Source of the DNA: Leptolyngbya sp. Cla-17
GTDB taxonomy: Bacteria > Cyanobacteriota > Cyanobacteriia > Leptolyngbyales > Leptolyngbyaceae
Direction: 5' to 3'
NCBI RefSeq assembly: GCF_016807185.1
Contig: NZ_JAEVYN010000001.1
Span: 2,196,161 to 2,260,160 of the forward strand
Length of the DNA: 64,000 nucleotides
The position numbers and the translations under genes were made by a program. Below the pieces are notes generated by a model. The model did not search any database, was not told the origin of the DNA, and saw nothing but the letters and a program-made list of their open reading frames with translations. This document shows positions 1-9,112 of this stretch, in pieces (position 1 is the first letter of the stretch; each line of letters begins with the position of its first letter).

Positions 1-1
1 C

Positions 2-256
2 CTGACGCAAGTCTCTGTCGCTAACGCCTTAGGACAAATGGAAACGGCAAAAGCGATCGCGATTCTCCAAGGCTTGGCGGATCAAACCCCCGATGGGCGC
101 GTCCGCCGCATCGCCGAAGAAGCCGTGCAGAAAGTCCAGAAAAACGCTGGATCAGACAAAGCCGTCAAACAACTCCGCACTGAACTCGATCAACTTAAAC
201 AGGAAAACCAAGATCTGAAAAGTCGTCTGGAAACCCTGGAAGCCAAATCAAAATAG
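2..256 (+). CDS. C-terminal end of an M1-family aminopeptidase (partial)
   Basis: The reading frame is open to the left edge, so only the last 84 residues are present and the start lies outside the window. The visible part has a HEAT-like helix pair containing DGRVRRIAEEAV, then a charged heptad-like tail rich in Leu, Glu, Lys and Gln that should form a short coiled coil. From memory, this DGRVRR-type helix followed by a coiled tail closes the long cyanobacterial M1 metallopeptidases (aminopeptidase N-like, with C-terminal HEAT repeats). The zinc site (HExxH) is outside the window, so the family call rests on the tail alone. Any HEAT-repeat protein would be an alternative. Confidence 0.5.
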   Translation: MTQVSVANALGQMETAKAIAILQGLADQTPDGRVRRIAEEAVQKVQKNAGSDKAVKQLRTELDQLKQENQDLKSRLETLEAKSK

Positions 257-297
257 GACTGCTCACACTGTGACCATTTCAGCTTTTGGATCAGGCG

Positions 298-399
298 ATG
301 CTGGCTCAAACCGTATCTCAAATCGCGAATCTACTTAATGTAACTCGTCAGCGAATTCACGATCTAATTAAAAACGGTCAAATCGTAGTGAATTTTTAA
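298..399 (+). CDS. 33-residue helix-turn-helix peptide or gene remnant
   Basis: A short open frame starts at ATG 298 and stops at TAA 397-399. Its product (QIANLLNVTRQRIHDLIKNG in the middle) looks like one DNA-binding helix-turn-helix of the excisionase/MerR type: Ala-Asn-Leu-Leu-Asn-Val-Thr as helix and turn, Arg-Gln-Arg-Ile-His as recognition helix. There is no obvious Shine-Dalgarno sequence. It could be the leftover N-terminus of a larger regulator or a small DNA-binding peptide. Between it and folC (400-607) I see no other supportable gene. Confidence 0.25.
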   Translation: MLAQTVSQIANLLNVTRQRIHDLIKNGQIVVNF

Positions 400-607
400 C
401 AAGCATAAACACTTGTCAAGCAAATGCAATTTCTTTCACATTTAACACTGCAAGTAATCTCAAACTCAGCCGGCCACATTGATGCGTTTTGCGGTGCAGC
501 AAGTGGAATGTAAACAATGATCGCTTGCAAACGAGCGATCGCAATAAACCTCTTTGAGGCTGAAACCTCGCAACACATCATTTCTGGGGAAAGCTTTGGG
601 TTCAAGC

Positions 608-1933
608 TTAAACGGGATTCGCAGTTTTAAGGAAGTGCCCTAATAAATAGAGGGAGCCGCAGAGGACTACGAGATCCTGGTTGCCTGCTTGATGGGTTGC
701 GGTTTTAAGCGCTTCCACGACATCGGAAAATGTATGGCATTGGGCTAAATTGGGGCAGATATTTTTGGCTAAAACAGCTAACTCGGCTGGTTCAGCGGTG
801 CTGTGATCGGGGACAGGTACTAAGTAGAGCGAGTCGCGCGATCGCAACAACTCCTGAAACACATCCTCATGATCTTTGGTGGAGAGCATCCCCATCACCC
901 AATGGATGTTAGCGCGCGCAGGATTCAAAGTATCTACAAACTCCCTCAATACCTTGGCGCTAGCGGGATTGTGGGCACCATCGATTAAAATCTTGTCTCC
1001 CTGCCAGGTAAACCACTGCAAGCGTCCTGCCCATTGGGTTTTGGCAATTCCATTGGCGATCTCTTCATCCGAAATTTGCCAGCCCTGCTCTCGCAATAGT
1101 TGAAGGGTCGCGATCGCGATTGCTGAATTGTGAAGCTGGATCGCGCCTTGTAACGATAGTGGATAACGAATTGTTTTCAGCAGATGCGCGATGCTACGCT
1201 CCTCCGGATTGCCTGAGCTTGCCTCTATTTCATACTCTTCAACGCCTCGATATTCAGCCCAACCATTGCCTAGATCTTGTGCCGGCTGAGCATAGTTTGC
1301 CACACAGCCTAACTCTGTGGCTCGCCGATGAATCATAGATGCAGCTTCGGGAGGCATTTGCCCGATGACCGCTGAACAGCCCGGTTTCAAAATGCCTGCT
1401 TTTTCCCAGGCAATGTCTGCCAAAGTCGGACCCAATCGCTGCCAGTGTTCGCGACTGATCGAGGTAATAATACTCACGAGGGGATAATCGCATACATTAG
1501 TCGCATCCAGTCGTCCCCCCAAACCCACTTCCATCACTGCCACGTCCACTTCCTGCTGAGCAAAGTAGAGCCAAGCTGCTGCTGTGATGACCTCAAACTG
1601 GGTCGGTGGCAAATCATCGGGCTGAATCGCAGCAACCACCTGCTGCAAGATTGATTCCAGCGTTTCGGGAGCGATCGCCTGATTGTTTAAGCAAATACGT
1701 TCCGTCCAATCGATCAAGTGGGGTGAGGTATACCGCCCAACGGTATAGCCCGCTTCGGTCAGAATGGTAGACAAGTAAGCACAAACCGAGCCTTTCCCAT
1801 TGCTGCCTGCCACATGGATGATGGGTACTTGCTCGTGAGGGTTGCCTAAATTTTTGAGGAGCTGCTGAATGGAATCCAGCCCCAGCCGAACGCCAAAATG
1901 GCTAAAGGATTGAAGAATTGCGTCGATCGCCAA
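608..1933 (-). CDS. folC: Folylpolyglutamate synthase / dihydrofolate synthase
   Basis: FolC adds glutamate to dihydropteroate and to reduced folates using ATP, which makes and retains folate coenzymes in the cytoplasm. The 441-residue product has the usual Mur-ligase-like layout. The P-loop HVAGSNGKGSV lies near residue 40, the MEVGLGGRLDATN motif near 135-148, and DGAHNPAS in the C-terminal Rossmann domain near 317-324. Length is normal for the family. A somewhat loose segment (around residues 235-250, EASSGNPEERS) falls in DNA (about 1175-1215) that resembles an interspersed cyanobacterial repeat. The gene stands alone on this strand. No terminator is evident downstream. Confidence 0.95.
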   Translation of the reverse strand: MAIDAILQSFSHFGVRLGLDSIQQLLKNLGNPHEQVPIIHVAGSNGKGSVCAYLSTILTEAGYTVGRYTSPHLIDWTERICLNNQAIAPETLESILQQVVAAIQPDDLPPTQFEVITAAAWLYFAQQEVDVAVMEVGLGGRLDATNVCDYPLVSIITSISREHWQRLGPTLADIAWEKAGILKPGCSAVIGQMPPEAASMIHRRATELGCVANYAQPAQDLGNGWAEYRGVEEYEIEASSGNPEERSIAHLLKTIRYPLSLQGAIQLHNSAIAIATLQLLREQGWQISDEEIANGIAKTQWAGRLQWFTWQGDKILIDGAHNPASAKVLREFVDTLNPARANIHWVMGMLSTKDHEDVFQELLRSRDSLYLVPVPDHSTAEPAELAVLAKNICPNLAQCHTFSDVVEALKTATHQAGNQDLVVLCGSLYLLGHFLKTANPV

Positions 1934-2259
1934 GGGACTAAATCAATAAAAGAGTACTAGCCTACAGGGTACAGGATGCAGAGGGCAGAGTGTGGAGTCA
2001 GGAGTAATCCCATTTCAGATGAAGGACTGCGTAATCGGTTTCTATAAATATGTAGCAGTTCTCGCTCAAATGCAGTACAACTAGCTTTCTCGACTTCTGA
2101 TTCCTTTAAAGTGGAATTGATGAAGCATTACTAAAGGACGACTTTCAAAAAAATTTATGCAGAAACTTTGCAAACAGATTTTTCGCCTGACAGATCATAC
2201 CTTTGACGGTTAAATTCATAGGAGTCCAAATTTAAGTACTGCGCGTCTTGGTTCATATA
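1934..2259. other. Intergenic region between divergent folC and mlaF-like gene
   Basis: This holds the 5' leaders of two divergent genes. At about 1963-2009 there is a short purine-rich stretch of GGAGT/CAGAG-type units that matches the repeat family found in several coding linkers of this window. The remainder (2010-2259) is AT-rich and should contain the promoters, but no convincing -35/-10 pair stands out. Confidence 0.4.
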
Positions 2260-3042
2260 ATGCCTGAACCGTTAATTGAACTGAAGGGAATCTCCAAGGC
2301 GTTTGGAGAGCAAATTGTATTAGACTCCGTTGACTTAACCATTTATCGAGGGGAAGCTCTGGCAATTGTGGGTCCTTCTGGTACAGGTAAATCAACGATT
2401 CTTAGGATCATGGCTGGTTTGCTCGCACCGGATGAAGGAGAAATTTGGGTGCAGGGGAAACGCCGTCAAGGATTAATTGAAGATTCTGAAGATCCAATTG
2501 GCATCGGCATGGTGTTTCAACAAGCGGCGCTGTTTGATTCCCTTACAGTGGATGAAAATGTCGGATTTCTACTGTACGAACATTCCAACCTGTCTCATCT
2601 AGAAATTCAGAAATTAGTCAGCCATCGATTAGAAATGGTTGGGCTTGCTAACATTGGCGATCGCTACCCAGCACAACTTTCGGGGGGGATGCGTAAACGG
2701 GTGAGCTTTGCCCGTGCCATTATGGCAAATCCAGCCAATCCAAAAGACACGCCAGAAGTGCTGTTATACGATGAACCAACAGCGGGGCTTGATCCAATTG
2801 CTTCTACTGTGATCGAAGATTTGGTGCGTCAGCTCCAACAGTCGCAAGGGGGATGCAGCACTTATGTGATGGTCACTCACCAAGACAGCACAATTCGGCG
2901 GACGGCAGATCGGATAATGATGCTATATCGCGGCAGAGTACAGTGGGAAGGCACGATTGATGAAATTGATACAACAGACAATCTTCTAATCCGCCAATTT
3001 TTTAGTGGAAAGGTAGAAGGACCGATTCAAGTAGCAGGTTAA
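2260..3042 (+). CDS. MlaF-like ABC transporter ATP-binding protein (lipid/MCE system)
   Basis: This is the ATPase of an MCE-type lipid transporter, the bacterial MlaFEDB system, called TGD3 in chloroplasts. The sequence shows Walker A GPSGTGKST, a Q-loop VFQQAALFDSLTV, signature LSGGMRKRV and Walker B LLYDEPTAGLD, with the GMRKR variant of the signature that is typical of MlaF/TGD3 rather than importers. The ATG at 2260 is preferred. An in-frame TTG at 2248 would add MVHI but has no better ribosome site. The MCE-domain partner follows 20 bp downstream, so the two are probably one operon. The MlaE-type permease is not in the window. It likely moves lipids between the outer membrane or envelope and the inner membrane. 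Confidence 0.88.
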   Translation: MPEPLIELKGISKAFGEQIVLDSVDLTIYRGEALAIVGPSGTGKSTILRIMAGLLAPDEGEIWVQGKRRQGLIEDSEDPIGIGMVFQQAALFDSLTVDENVGFLLYEHSNLSHLEIQKLVSHRLEMVGLANIGDRYPAQLSGGMRKRVSFARAIMANPANPKDTPEVLLYDEPTAGLDPIASTVIEDLVRQLQQSQGGCSTYVMVTHQDSTIRRTADRIMMLYRGRVQWEGTIDEIDTTDNLLIRQFFSGKVEGPIQVAG

Positions 3043-3062
3043 TCATTGTGTGAGGGCAGCGT

Positions 3063-4295
3063 ATGCGATCGCGAACAGTGCGAGAAGGTTCAGTAGGCTT
3101 GCTGATTTTGGCAGGCATCAGCTTATTTGTTGGCATTGCTTTATGGCTGCAAGGCGTGCAGTTTGGTAAACGGAGTTTTAAGATTTTCATTGAGTTTGCG
3201 AATACAGTCGGGCTACAGGTGGGCGCACCTGTGCGCTATCGCGGGGTGAACATTGGCAAAATTGTGGGGATTCGCCCTCAGCCCAACAAAGTCGAAGTTG
3301 AGGCAGAAATCTCTCCAGCCAACGCTCTGATTCCCAAAAATGTGATCGCTCAAGTGAACCAGTCGGGTTTAATTAGCCAAACGGCGATCGAACTTACGCC
3401 CTTAACCCAACTACCTGCTAGCGTCAACACCACTCCCTTGGCTAAGGATTGTAACCAAGGGCTAATTCTGTGCGACCAAGCCCGATTATCAGGCGAACCA
3501 GGATTCAGTATCGACGAACTAGGGCGTGCTACCATACGATTTGCCAATCTGTATACTGATCCCAAGTTTTTTGCCAACGTCAATGGGGTCGTCAAAAACA
3601 CCTCAGTTGCCGCTGCCGAAATTGCCGCCCTCAGCCGTGAGTTTACTATGCTCACAAAGGACGCCCGTTCAGAACTCAAGAACCTGTCATCGTCCACTCA
3701 AGCGATTACTCAAACCGCCAATCAACTCAGTGCCACGGCTGCTCAGGTGAATAACCTTCTGTCAACTAACCGAGCAACCCTAGTTTCCACCCTAGATAAC
3801 CTGAATGCCACTAGCGGCGACCTACGGGTTTCGATTGGCAAACTCGGTACTGTGCTAGGAAAGGCTGAGCAAGGTGAATTTATCCAAAATCTAGAAACGC
3901 TTTCTACAAACGCTGCCAGAGCTTCGACTAATTTACGCGCCGCGAGTGATGCTCTCAATAGTCCTGCTAATCTGCTGGTGCTGCAACAAACGTTGGACTC
4001 GGCTAGAGCCACTTTCCAAAATTCTCAAAAAATTACCGCTGATTTGGATGAATTAACTGGAGATCCAAAGTTTCGGAGTAACTTAAAAAATCTGGTCAAT
4101 GGATTGAGCGGTTTAGTGTCTTCAACCCAACAGCTTCAGCAACAAACCCAGACTGCCCAAATCCTAGCCCCGATCGCGGCTTCTCTCACTCATCCTGCCC
4201 AAGCTCCTCAGCCTGATCCTAAGCCTACTACTATCGATACACTGCCTAGCAAAACCTCTTCTCCGCAATTACCAGAAGGTATCCATCAAGAGTGA
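3063..4295 (+). CDS. MlaD/MCE-family protein (lipid transport substrate-binding subunit)
   Basis: This 410-residue protein has one N-terminal membrane anchor (about residues 10-30, LLILAGISLFVGIALWL). An MCE domain (about 37-115) follows, with GLQVGAPVRYRGVNIGKIVGI as its core. After that comes a long alanine/threonine/asparagine-rich helical region and a proline-rich tail. This matches cyanobacterial and plastid TGD2-like proteins, which form hexameric rings spanning the periplasm and pass lipids to or from the MlaFE complex. It sits 20 bp behind the MlaF-like ATPase and both should act together. The C-terminal tail after residue 380 is low complexity. Confidence 0.88.
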   Translation: MRSRTVREGSVGLLILAGISLFVGIALWLQGVQFGKRSFKIFIEFANTVGLQVGAPVRYRGVNIGKIVGIRPQPNKVEVEAEISPANALIPKNVIAQVNQSGLISQTAIELTPLTQLPASVNTTPLAKDCNQGLILCDQARLSGEPGFSIDELGRATIRFANLYTDPKFFANVNGVVKNTSVAAAEIAALSREFTMLTKDARSELKNLSSSTQAITQTANQLSATAAQVNNLLSTNRATLVSTLDNLNATSGDLRVSIGKLGTVLGKAEQGEFIQNLETLSTNAARASTNLRAASDALNSPANLLVLQQTLDSARATFQNSQKITADLDELTGDPKFRSNLKNLVNGLSGLVSSTQQLQQQTQTAQILAPIAASLTHPAQAPQPDPKPTTIDTLPSKTSSPQLPEGIHQE

Positions 4296-4376
4296 AGCGT
4301 CAGGGCAACAAAGCCATAAATCCAGACCCGTAAGTCGCTTACTTTCTCTATTCTTTCTACTCTCAATTAACGGTAT

Positions 4377-5903
4377 TTATTCATCTGTTTGCCGGATCTG
4401 CTGCTGAATACGACAGCTTAAGGGGCTATGTTTGGAGGCAAGGCGAGCTTTGCCAGAAGCTGCCCAGTCTTGCAACAGTTGAATTTGCTCCTGGGCAGTG
4501 CGGGCAAGGGGCACCATTTGGCTCGCGGCTTCCAAAATATCATCAGTTGTGAAGTCGCGGTTTTGGCTAAAGCCGATGTGCATCGCTTCTACTAAAGTCT
4601 GCTCAATCTCTGCCCCGGAGAAATCGGGAGTTTCGTAGCCCAGGCGATCGCAGTCGTAGTTTTTGAGCGTATGGGGACGTAACCGTTCTAAATGAACGGC
4701 AAAAATGGCACGGCGTTCTTCTTGACTAGGTAATCCCACAAAAAAGATTTCGTCAAACCGTCCTTTTCGCAACATTTCCGGTGGCAACGCTTGAATGTTG
4801 TTAGCAGTGGCGACGACAAAAACAGGCGTGGTCTTTTCTGCCATCCAGGTGACAAAGGTGCCAAACACTCGACTGGTAGTGCCGGCATCACCCCGACTAT
4901 CCAAACCTGAAAAGGCTTTATCAATTTCGTCAATCCACAAAATGCAGGGAGCCAAGGCTTCTGCTAGCTGAATCATCTGACGGGTACGAGATTCCGATTC
5001 TCCCACTAATCCAGCAAACAGGCGACCCACATCTAGTCTTAATAAGGGTAAGTGCCAGTGGTGGGCGATCGCTTTTGCCGTGAGGGATTTGCCTGTACCT
5101 TGAATGCCAACCAGCAGCAACCCGCGTGGATGAGGCAAGCCGTATTGGCGGGCGCGATCAGAAAAAGCTCCACCGCGCCGTAGTAGCCAATCTTTCAAAT
5201 TATCTAAACCGCCGATGTCGGCAATGTTGGCGCTTGTGGGGTAAAAATCTAAAATTTGAGTCTGACGAATAATCTGGCGCTTTTCTTCTAAAATCAATTC
5301 CATATCTTGAAGCCGAAGCTCGCCGTGAGTCGCGATCGCGCGGGATAGTACTCGTCGAATGCGATCAATAGATAAGCCTTGGCATGAGCGTACCAATTCA
5401 TCCAACGTTCGTAGCTCTAAACTCTGCCTCGTTGCACTAATTAACCGTTCCACCTCTAACCGAATTTCAGCGGCGGCTGGCAAAGGAAATTCCATCACCG
5501 TTAGCACTTCGCCTAAATCTGCGGGAATAGTCAGTTGAGGCGATAGGATGACAATGTTTTTAGGCTGAGATTTCAGCATCCGTGCCAAATTTCGCAGCTT
5601 GCGGGCAACAGATACATCGTCTAGAAAACGATGAAAATCTCGCAGAATAAAAATGGCAGGGGCACTAGCTGACAATTTTTCAATTAGTTCTAATGCCTGG
5701 AGAGGATTGCGTTTACCTACCCCGGCATCGTTAGGGTTGCCCTGGTAGCCATCGACAAAATCCCACGTATATACGGCGCGATTGCCCTGGTTTTTAGCAC
5801 TGTTGGCGATCGCAGCTTCCACCCGTTCCTCTTCCTGAGTCGGGATGTAAATTAGTGGATACCGTGCGCGTAGAAGTAGCTCAAATTCGTGACTAAAACT
5901 CAT
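4377..5903 (-). CDS. ycf46: Ycf46-type AAA+ ATPase
   Basis: This is a AAA ATPase of the plastid/cyanobacterial Ycf46 family. The Synechocystis homologue has been linked to CO2 utilisation, but the molecular substrate is not settled. The N-terminal half (FELLLRARYPLIYIPTQEEERVE) is the Ycf46-specific non-AAA domain. The C-terminal half has Walker A GIQGTGKSLTAKA, Walker B ILWIDEIDKAF, a sensor-1 Asn in VVATANN and the arginine-containing MLRKGRFDEIFF second-region motif. I chose ATG 5903 (MSFSHEF) because it fits the family N-terminus. An in-frame ATG at 5930 adds nine residues. It is last in a tight minus-strand cluster of translation and membrane-insertion genes. Confidence 0.88.
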   Translation of the reverse strand: MSFSHEFELLLRARYPLIYIPTQEEERVEAAIANSAKNQGNRAVYTWDFVDGYQGNPNDAGVGKRNPLQALELIEKLSASAPAIFILRDFHRFLDDVSVARKLRNLARMLKSQPKNIVILSPQLTIPADLGEVLTVMEFPLPAAAEIRLEVERLISATRQSLELRTLDELVRSCQGLSIDRIRRVLSRAIATHGELRLQDMELILEEKRQIIRQTQILDFYPTSANIADIGGLDNLKDWLLRRGGAFSDRARQYGLPHPRGLLLVGIQGTGKSLTAKAIAHHWHLPLLRLDVGRLFAGLVGESESRTRQMIQLAEALAPCILWIDEIDKAFSGLDSRGDAGTTSRVFGTFVTWMAEKTTPVFVVATANNIQALPPEMLRKGRFDEIFFVGLPSQEERRAIFAVHLERLRPHTLKNYDCDRLGYETPDFSGAEIEQTLVEAMHIGFSQNRDFTTDDILEAASQMVPLARTAQEQIQLLQDWAASGKARLASKHSPLSCRIQQQIRQTDE

Positions 5904-5971
5904 GGCACCAGGCTTAAAAGCAAAGTTCAAAGTCGCATGAGTTCATTATCGTTGGGCTTTTGGTTAAAAAA

Positions 5972-6481
5972 CTAATTTTGGCTAAATAGCTGATCTTTAA
6001 AGGCTTCCAAACCAGCCCAGCGGCGATCAACCGCAGAATTGGTTTCGCTTTGGGGCACAGAAATACCTTCACATTGCTGATCACAGAGTTTTCGGAGAGG
6101 AATTTCTAAGCAAAGCTGCTCATAAAGCCACTTAGTAGGGTCAAAGTAACCTTCTGGCGACAATGACTCCACCAAATCTTCAGAACTAAGATCGCGATCA
6201 AGAAGATCCTGGTTGAATTCTTCTGCTGTTTCATCCAGCCAAATTAGTTCTGATGGTGTGATGGACAGTCGATAGTTATATTGCTGCAAACAGCGATCGC
6301 AGGTAAGGGTAATGATTGCCTCAGCCCTGCCTGACACTTCCAAATAGTTGCCTTGGTGCTTAACGCGAACTAGTCCTTTAACAGGAGTCAGCGATCCTAG
6401 CTCTGGGATTACTTCATCGATTTGTTGGATATCGATTTGCTCAGGTAACCGGGTCAGCCGAGGAATATAAATCGGTTCCAT
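5972..6481 (-). CDS. yceD: YceD family (DUF177) large-subunit rRNA accumulation protein
   Basis: This 169-residue protein belongs to the DUF177/YceD family. Family members are needed for normal 23S rRNA accumulation in bacteria and chloroplasts. Two cysteine pairs, CDRCLQ near residue 80 and CDQQC near 133-137, are characteristic and may bind metal. The acidic middle is also typical. It lies between jag and ycf46 on the same strand, about 40 bp after jag, which fits a ribosome-related operon. Confidence 0.85.
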   Translation of the reverse strand: MEPIYIPRLTRLPEQIDIQQIDEVIPELGSLTPVKGLVRVKHQGNYLEVSGRAEAIITLTCDRCLQQYNYRLSITPSELIWLDETAEEFNQDLLDRDLSSEDLVESLSPEGYFDPTKWLYEQLCLEIPLRKLCDQQCEGISVPQSETNSAVDRRWAGLEAFKDQLFSQN

Positions 6482-6520
6482 AATGCTATTCTCCCTTTTT
6501 CACACCTTGTTCCTATTGAT

Positions 6521-7018
6521 TTAAGGTGTACCTTTTACCAAAGACACAACTAAGCGGCGATCTGGCTCTTGACCGCGACTTTGAGTTTCCAAGTCGGTGT
6601 GTTCCTTCAATATTGTATGCACCTGACGGCGCTCCGCCGCAGAAAGTGCTTTCAACTCAACTTCAGTGCCAGTTTCGCGGGCTTCGGTCGCAGCTTTTTC
6701 AGCGATCGCCTGTAGCTCAGAATAACGACGTAGACGATAGCCCGCCAAATCTACAGTAAATGCACCCTGATGCCCAGACTCTTGACCCAAATTTAGAATC
6801 GTATTTGCTAAATATTGGAGTGAGTCTATAACAGTGCCCTCAGCCCCTATAAGAGCCTGAATCTGTTCAAGCGCTAAGGGCTTTTCGTCAATCACTAGCC
6901 AACAGCTATCCTCCCAAAACTCTGGGCTTTTTTCAGAGCGAATCGAAGTTGGAATTGCTGCATGCTGAAGCAATTCTTCTAACCACTGCTGACCACGCTG
7001 TTCTCGACTGGTGTCCAT
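6521..7018 (-). CDS. jag: Jag/KhpB-like KH-R3H RNA-binding protein
   Basis: This is a 165-residue RNA-binding protein. The N-terminal part (about 30-90) is a KH-like fold with GAEGTVIDSLQYLAN replacing the canonical GxxG loop region. The C-terminal part is an R3H domain with ALSAAERRQVHTILKEH and SRGQEPDRRLVV, which is diagnostic of Jag/KhpB. It binds single-stranded RNA and is encoded next to yidC in many bacteria, as here: the stop of yidC and the start of this gene are two bases apart. Its exact role in cyanobacteria is unproven. Confidence 0.9.
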   Translation of the reverse strand: MDTSREQRGQQWLEELLQHAAIPTSIRSEKSPEFWEDSCWLVIDEKPLALEQIQALIGAEGTVIDSLQYLANTILNLGQESGHQGAFTVDLAGYRLRRYSELQAIAEKAATEARETGTEVELKALSAAERRQVHTILKEHTDLETQSRGQEPDRRLVVSLVKGTP

Positions 7019-7020
7019 AC

Positions 7021-8175
7021 CTAACCCTGAGCTTTCTTCTTTGTCCGTCCTGGTTCAAATGGAATCGTGTCATTACCCTCTTTCTTTCCCGCCTTTTCAG
7101 TTGCCTTTGCTTCTGCATCGACTATTTTCTGAATCTCCTCTGGCAGCGCTTCACGCGACAAGATATAGGTCTGTGCGGTTTGGAAAATGTTGGCAATTAC
7201 CATATACATCAACACGCCAGCGGGGAGGGGGAAAAACAAGAACATCCCAGAAAAAAGTACGGGAGTGATTTTGTTGACCGTGTCCTGGTTTGCATTTCCG
7301 GTAGAGCCTTGTCCTGAAAGCAACTGGTTGACGTAAATGCTGACTCCAAAAAAGATAATCATGCCAACAACATCCCAATGAATCTTTCCATCGGGATCAA
7401 TGGCACCCACATGACCCAACTTGTCGATGAACAAGAATCCTTTGTTGGTTGCCAGACCTGGAACAATCGCCTTGAGGGCTACATCTCCGGGCTGCAAAGC
7501 CTCAACGGTGCCGTCTTGATTGAGCTTGACGTTTTCTGCACCACTAACGATTTCAAATCGAGGAGTCAGGTCATTGTCGGGATACTGCGCTACCAAATCG
7601 TTCAGCGATTTACCTTCAGTGGTTTGAAATTCGATCTTGGTTTTTTCTCCAACCGTTAGCTGAGTGCCACTGGGCGCGATCGCGGCAACGGGAGCATGAA
7701 CACTATCAGCAAAATAAATATTTTGAGGCTTAGTAAGAAATGCTTGAGGCTGAACCTGCTCAATCTGCTCACGAGGCAAAACTTGAAAATTCATCGTGTA
7801 GGGAACGTCTGAAAAAGGCGATCCCCGTAAAGTAGCAAATAAAGCAAACAGAATTGGCATTTGAAATACTAAGGGAAGGCAGCCTGCTAGCGGATTGCCT
7901 AGCTCTTGCATCACCTTTGCCATCTCTTCCTGCTGTTTCGCAGGATCGTCTTTGTAGCGCTCTTTAATTGCTTGCTGGCGCTTTTGCATCACCGGTTGAA
8001 CAACCTTCATCCGGCGCATGTTACGAATTGAACCAGCACTAAGCGGGTAAAGTGCAAGGCGAATGACCAATGTTAGAGCCACGATCGCCAAACCATAGCT
8101 CGGTACGACCCCGTAAAAAAAATCCAGGATCGGCAGCATTACATTGTTGGAAAGAAACCCGATACCAAAGTCCAT
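7021..8175 (-). CDS. yidC: YidC/Alb3-family membrane protein insertase
   Basis: YidC inserts and folds membrane proteins, alone or with SecYEG. In cyanobacteria it serves the plasma and thylakoid membranes (Alb3 in chloroplasts). The 384-residue protein begins with a membrane segment (about 14-34), then the conserved cytosolic hairpin (MRRMKVVQPVMQKRQQAIKE). After this come NPLAGCLPLVFQMPILFALF, a long extramembrane insert rich in beta-type sequence (about 125-255), and the final helices with FFPLPAGVLMYMVIANIFQ. The hydrophilic Arg in the first core helix (VIRLALYPL) is present. It is placed between the PH-domain gene and jag. Confidence 0.95.
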   Translation of the reverse strand: MDFGIGFLSNNVMLPILDFFYGVVPSYGLAIVALTLVIRLALYPLSAGSIRNMRRMKVVQPVMQKRQQAIKERYKDDPAKQQEEMAKVMQELGNPLAGCLPLVFQMPILFALFATLRGSPFSDVPYTMNFQVLPREQIEQVQPQAFLTKPQNIYFADSVHAPVAAIAPSGTQLTVGEKTKIEFQTTEGKSLNDLVAQYPDNDLTPRFEIVSGAENVKLNQDGTVEALQPGDVALKAIVPGLATNKGFLFIDKLGHVGAIDPDGKIHWDVVGMIIFFGVSIYVNQLLSGQGSTGNANQDTVNKITPVLFSGMFLFFPLPAGVLMYMVIANIFQTAQTYILSREALPEEIQKIVDAEAKATEKAGKKEGNDTIPFEPGRTKKKAQG

Positions 8176-8295
8176 TCGCGTTATCCTGACCCTTTTTGAG
8201 TTCGCTGAATCTACAGTGATTGACTATCCCCAGCATACCGACTAATGCCAACCCCTTAACAAGTAGGGGTATTACACCCAAAGTACTTAGAGATA

Positions 8296-8694
8296 CTACT
8301 GCTGAGTGCCAATTCCACCGCTTGCAGCCTTAGCAGCAGGCGATAGCTGCTCAGCAATGAAGTTGTAAACATCCCTAAATTTAGGCACTGCTCTAAGTTC
8401 CAAGCGGCTTCCATCTTTCAGAGTGATGACCATATCACCCCAAGCACCCAAGCCACGGGGCACAGTTACGACTTTAGCAACTTGAGAGTACACGATATCT
8501 GAGCGATCCAGCCCTTTCCAACCACCTGTAACGGAAATTCTGCGATCAGTGATGCGATAGCGAAGCCATACGGCACGAGCGATCGCGCCAACCGTCAAAG
8601 GGATGCAAATAACTGTAAATCCCAACAGAATATTAAAGATCAGATCGCCAACATGAGGACCACCCTCATAGTACACATCCTCTTTAATCGCCAT
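8296..8694 (-). CDS. PH-domain (bacterial pleckstrin-like, YdbT-type) membrane protein
   Basis: A 132-residue protein with one or two hydrophobic segments near residues 17-45 (FNILLGFTVICIPLTVGAIARAVWL) and then a bacterial PH fold. The fold contains RYRITDRRISVTGGWKG, the signature YRIT(D/N)xRI start of the bPH2 domain. Function is unknown. Its place between rnpA and yidC is widely seen in cyanobacteria and suggests a role with membrane insertion or ribosome docking (inference). Its start overlaps the end of rnpA by 11 bp, so the two are translationally coupled. Confidence 0.8.
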   Translation of the reverse strand: MAIKEDVYYEGGPHVGDLIFNILLGFTVICIPLTVGAIARAVWLRYRITDRRISVTGGWKGLDRSDIVYSQVAKVVTVPRGLGAWGDMVITLKDGSRLELRAVPKFRDVYNFIAEQLSPAAKAASGGIGTQQ

Positions 8695-9100
8695 TTAACA
8701 CCTCAAAGTCTGCGAGTAACTGCTTTAATTCTTGCAGAAATTGCAAGTAACCGCACTGAATTGCTGGAGGATGAACAACCACTAAAATATCCAAATTTTT
8801 CGCAAGGACAGGCAGTAATTGACGAAAAGCAGCTTGAATCTGACGACGAATTCGATTCCGCACAACTGATCGCTTATCCACTTTCAAGCTAATGGAAATG
8901 CCAACTCGTGTTGACGAACCTGCATTAGCAGATTGCGTAGAGCTTACTGGTCGTGCAGACAAAGGCAGATCCAGAGTTTTTTTCGGAGATCCACGTAGAA
9001 TTCGCAAGGAGAGGTGCTTTGTTTTAATGCGAGTTCCTCGCTGATAAACCGCACTAAAATCCTTTCGATGCTTTAGCCGATTCTGCTTGGGAAGTCCCAC
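8684..9100 (-). CDS. rnpA: Ribonuclease P protein component
   Basis: RnpA is the protein cofactor of RNase P, which trims the 5' leader from pre-tRNAs. The 138-residue product starts MGLPKQNRLKHRKDF and carries the conserved RNR motif as SVVRNRIRRQIQAAFR (about residues 77-92), where the arginines bind RNA. Length is a little above the family norm because of a loose segment around residues 48-65. It lies 12 bp after rpmH, the standard bacterial rpmH-rnpA order. Confidence 0.95.
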   Translation of the reverse strand: MGLPKQNRLKHRKDFSAVYQRGTRIKTKHLSLRILRGSPKKTLDLPLSARPVSSTQSANAGSSTRVGISISLKVDKRSVVRNRIRRQIQAAFRQLLPVLAKNLDILVVVHPPAIQCGYLQFLQELKQLLADFEVLNGD

Positions 9101-9112
9101 ATTAGCGATCGC

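Noticed and set aside
396..605. Minus-strand 69-residue frame after folC
   Set aside because: Cys-rich, no recognisable fold, and it lies in sequence with no ribosome site.
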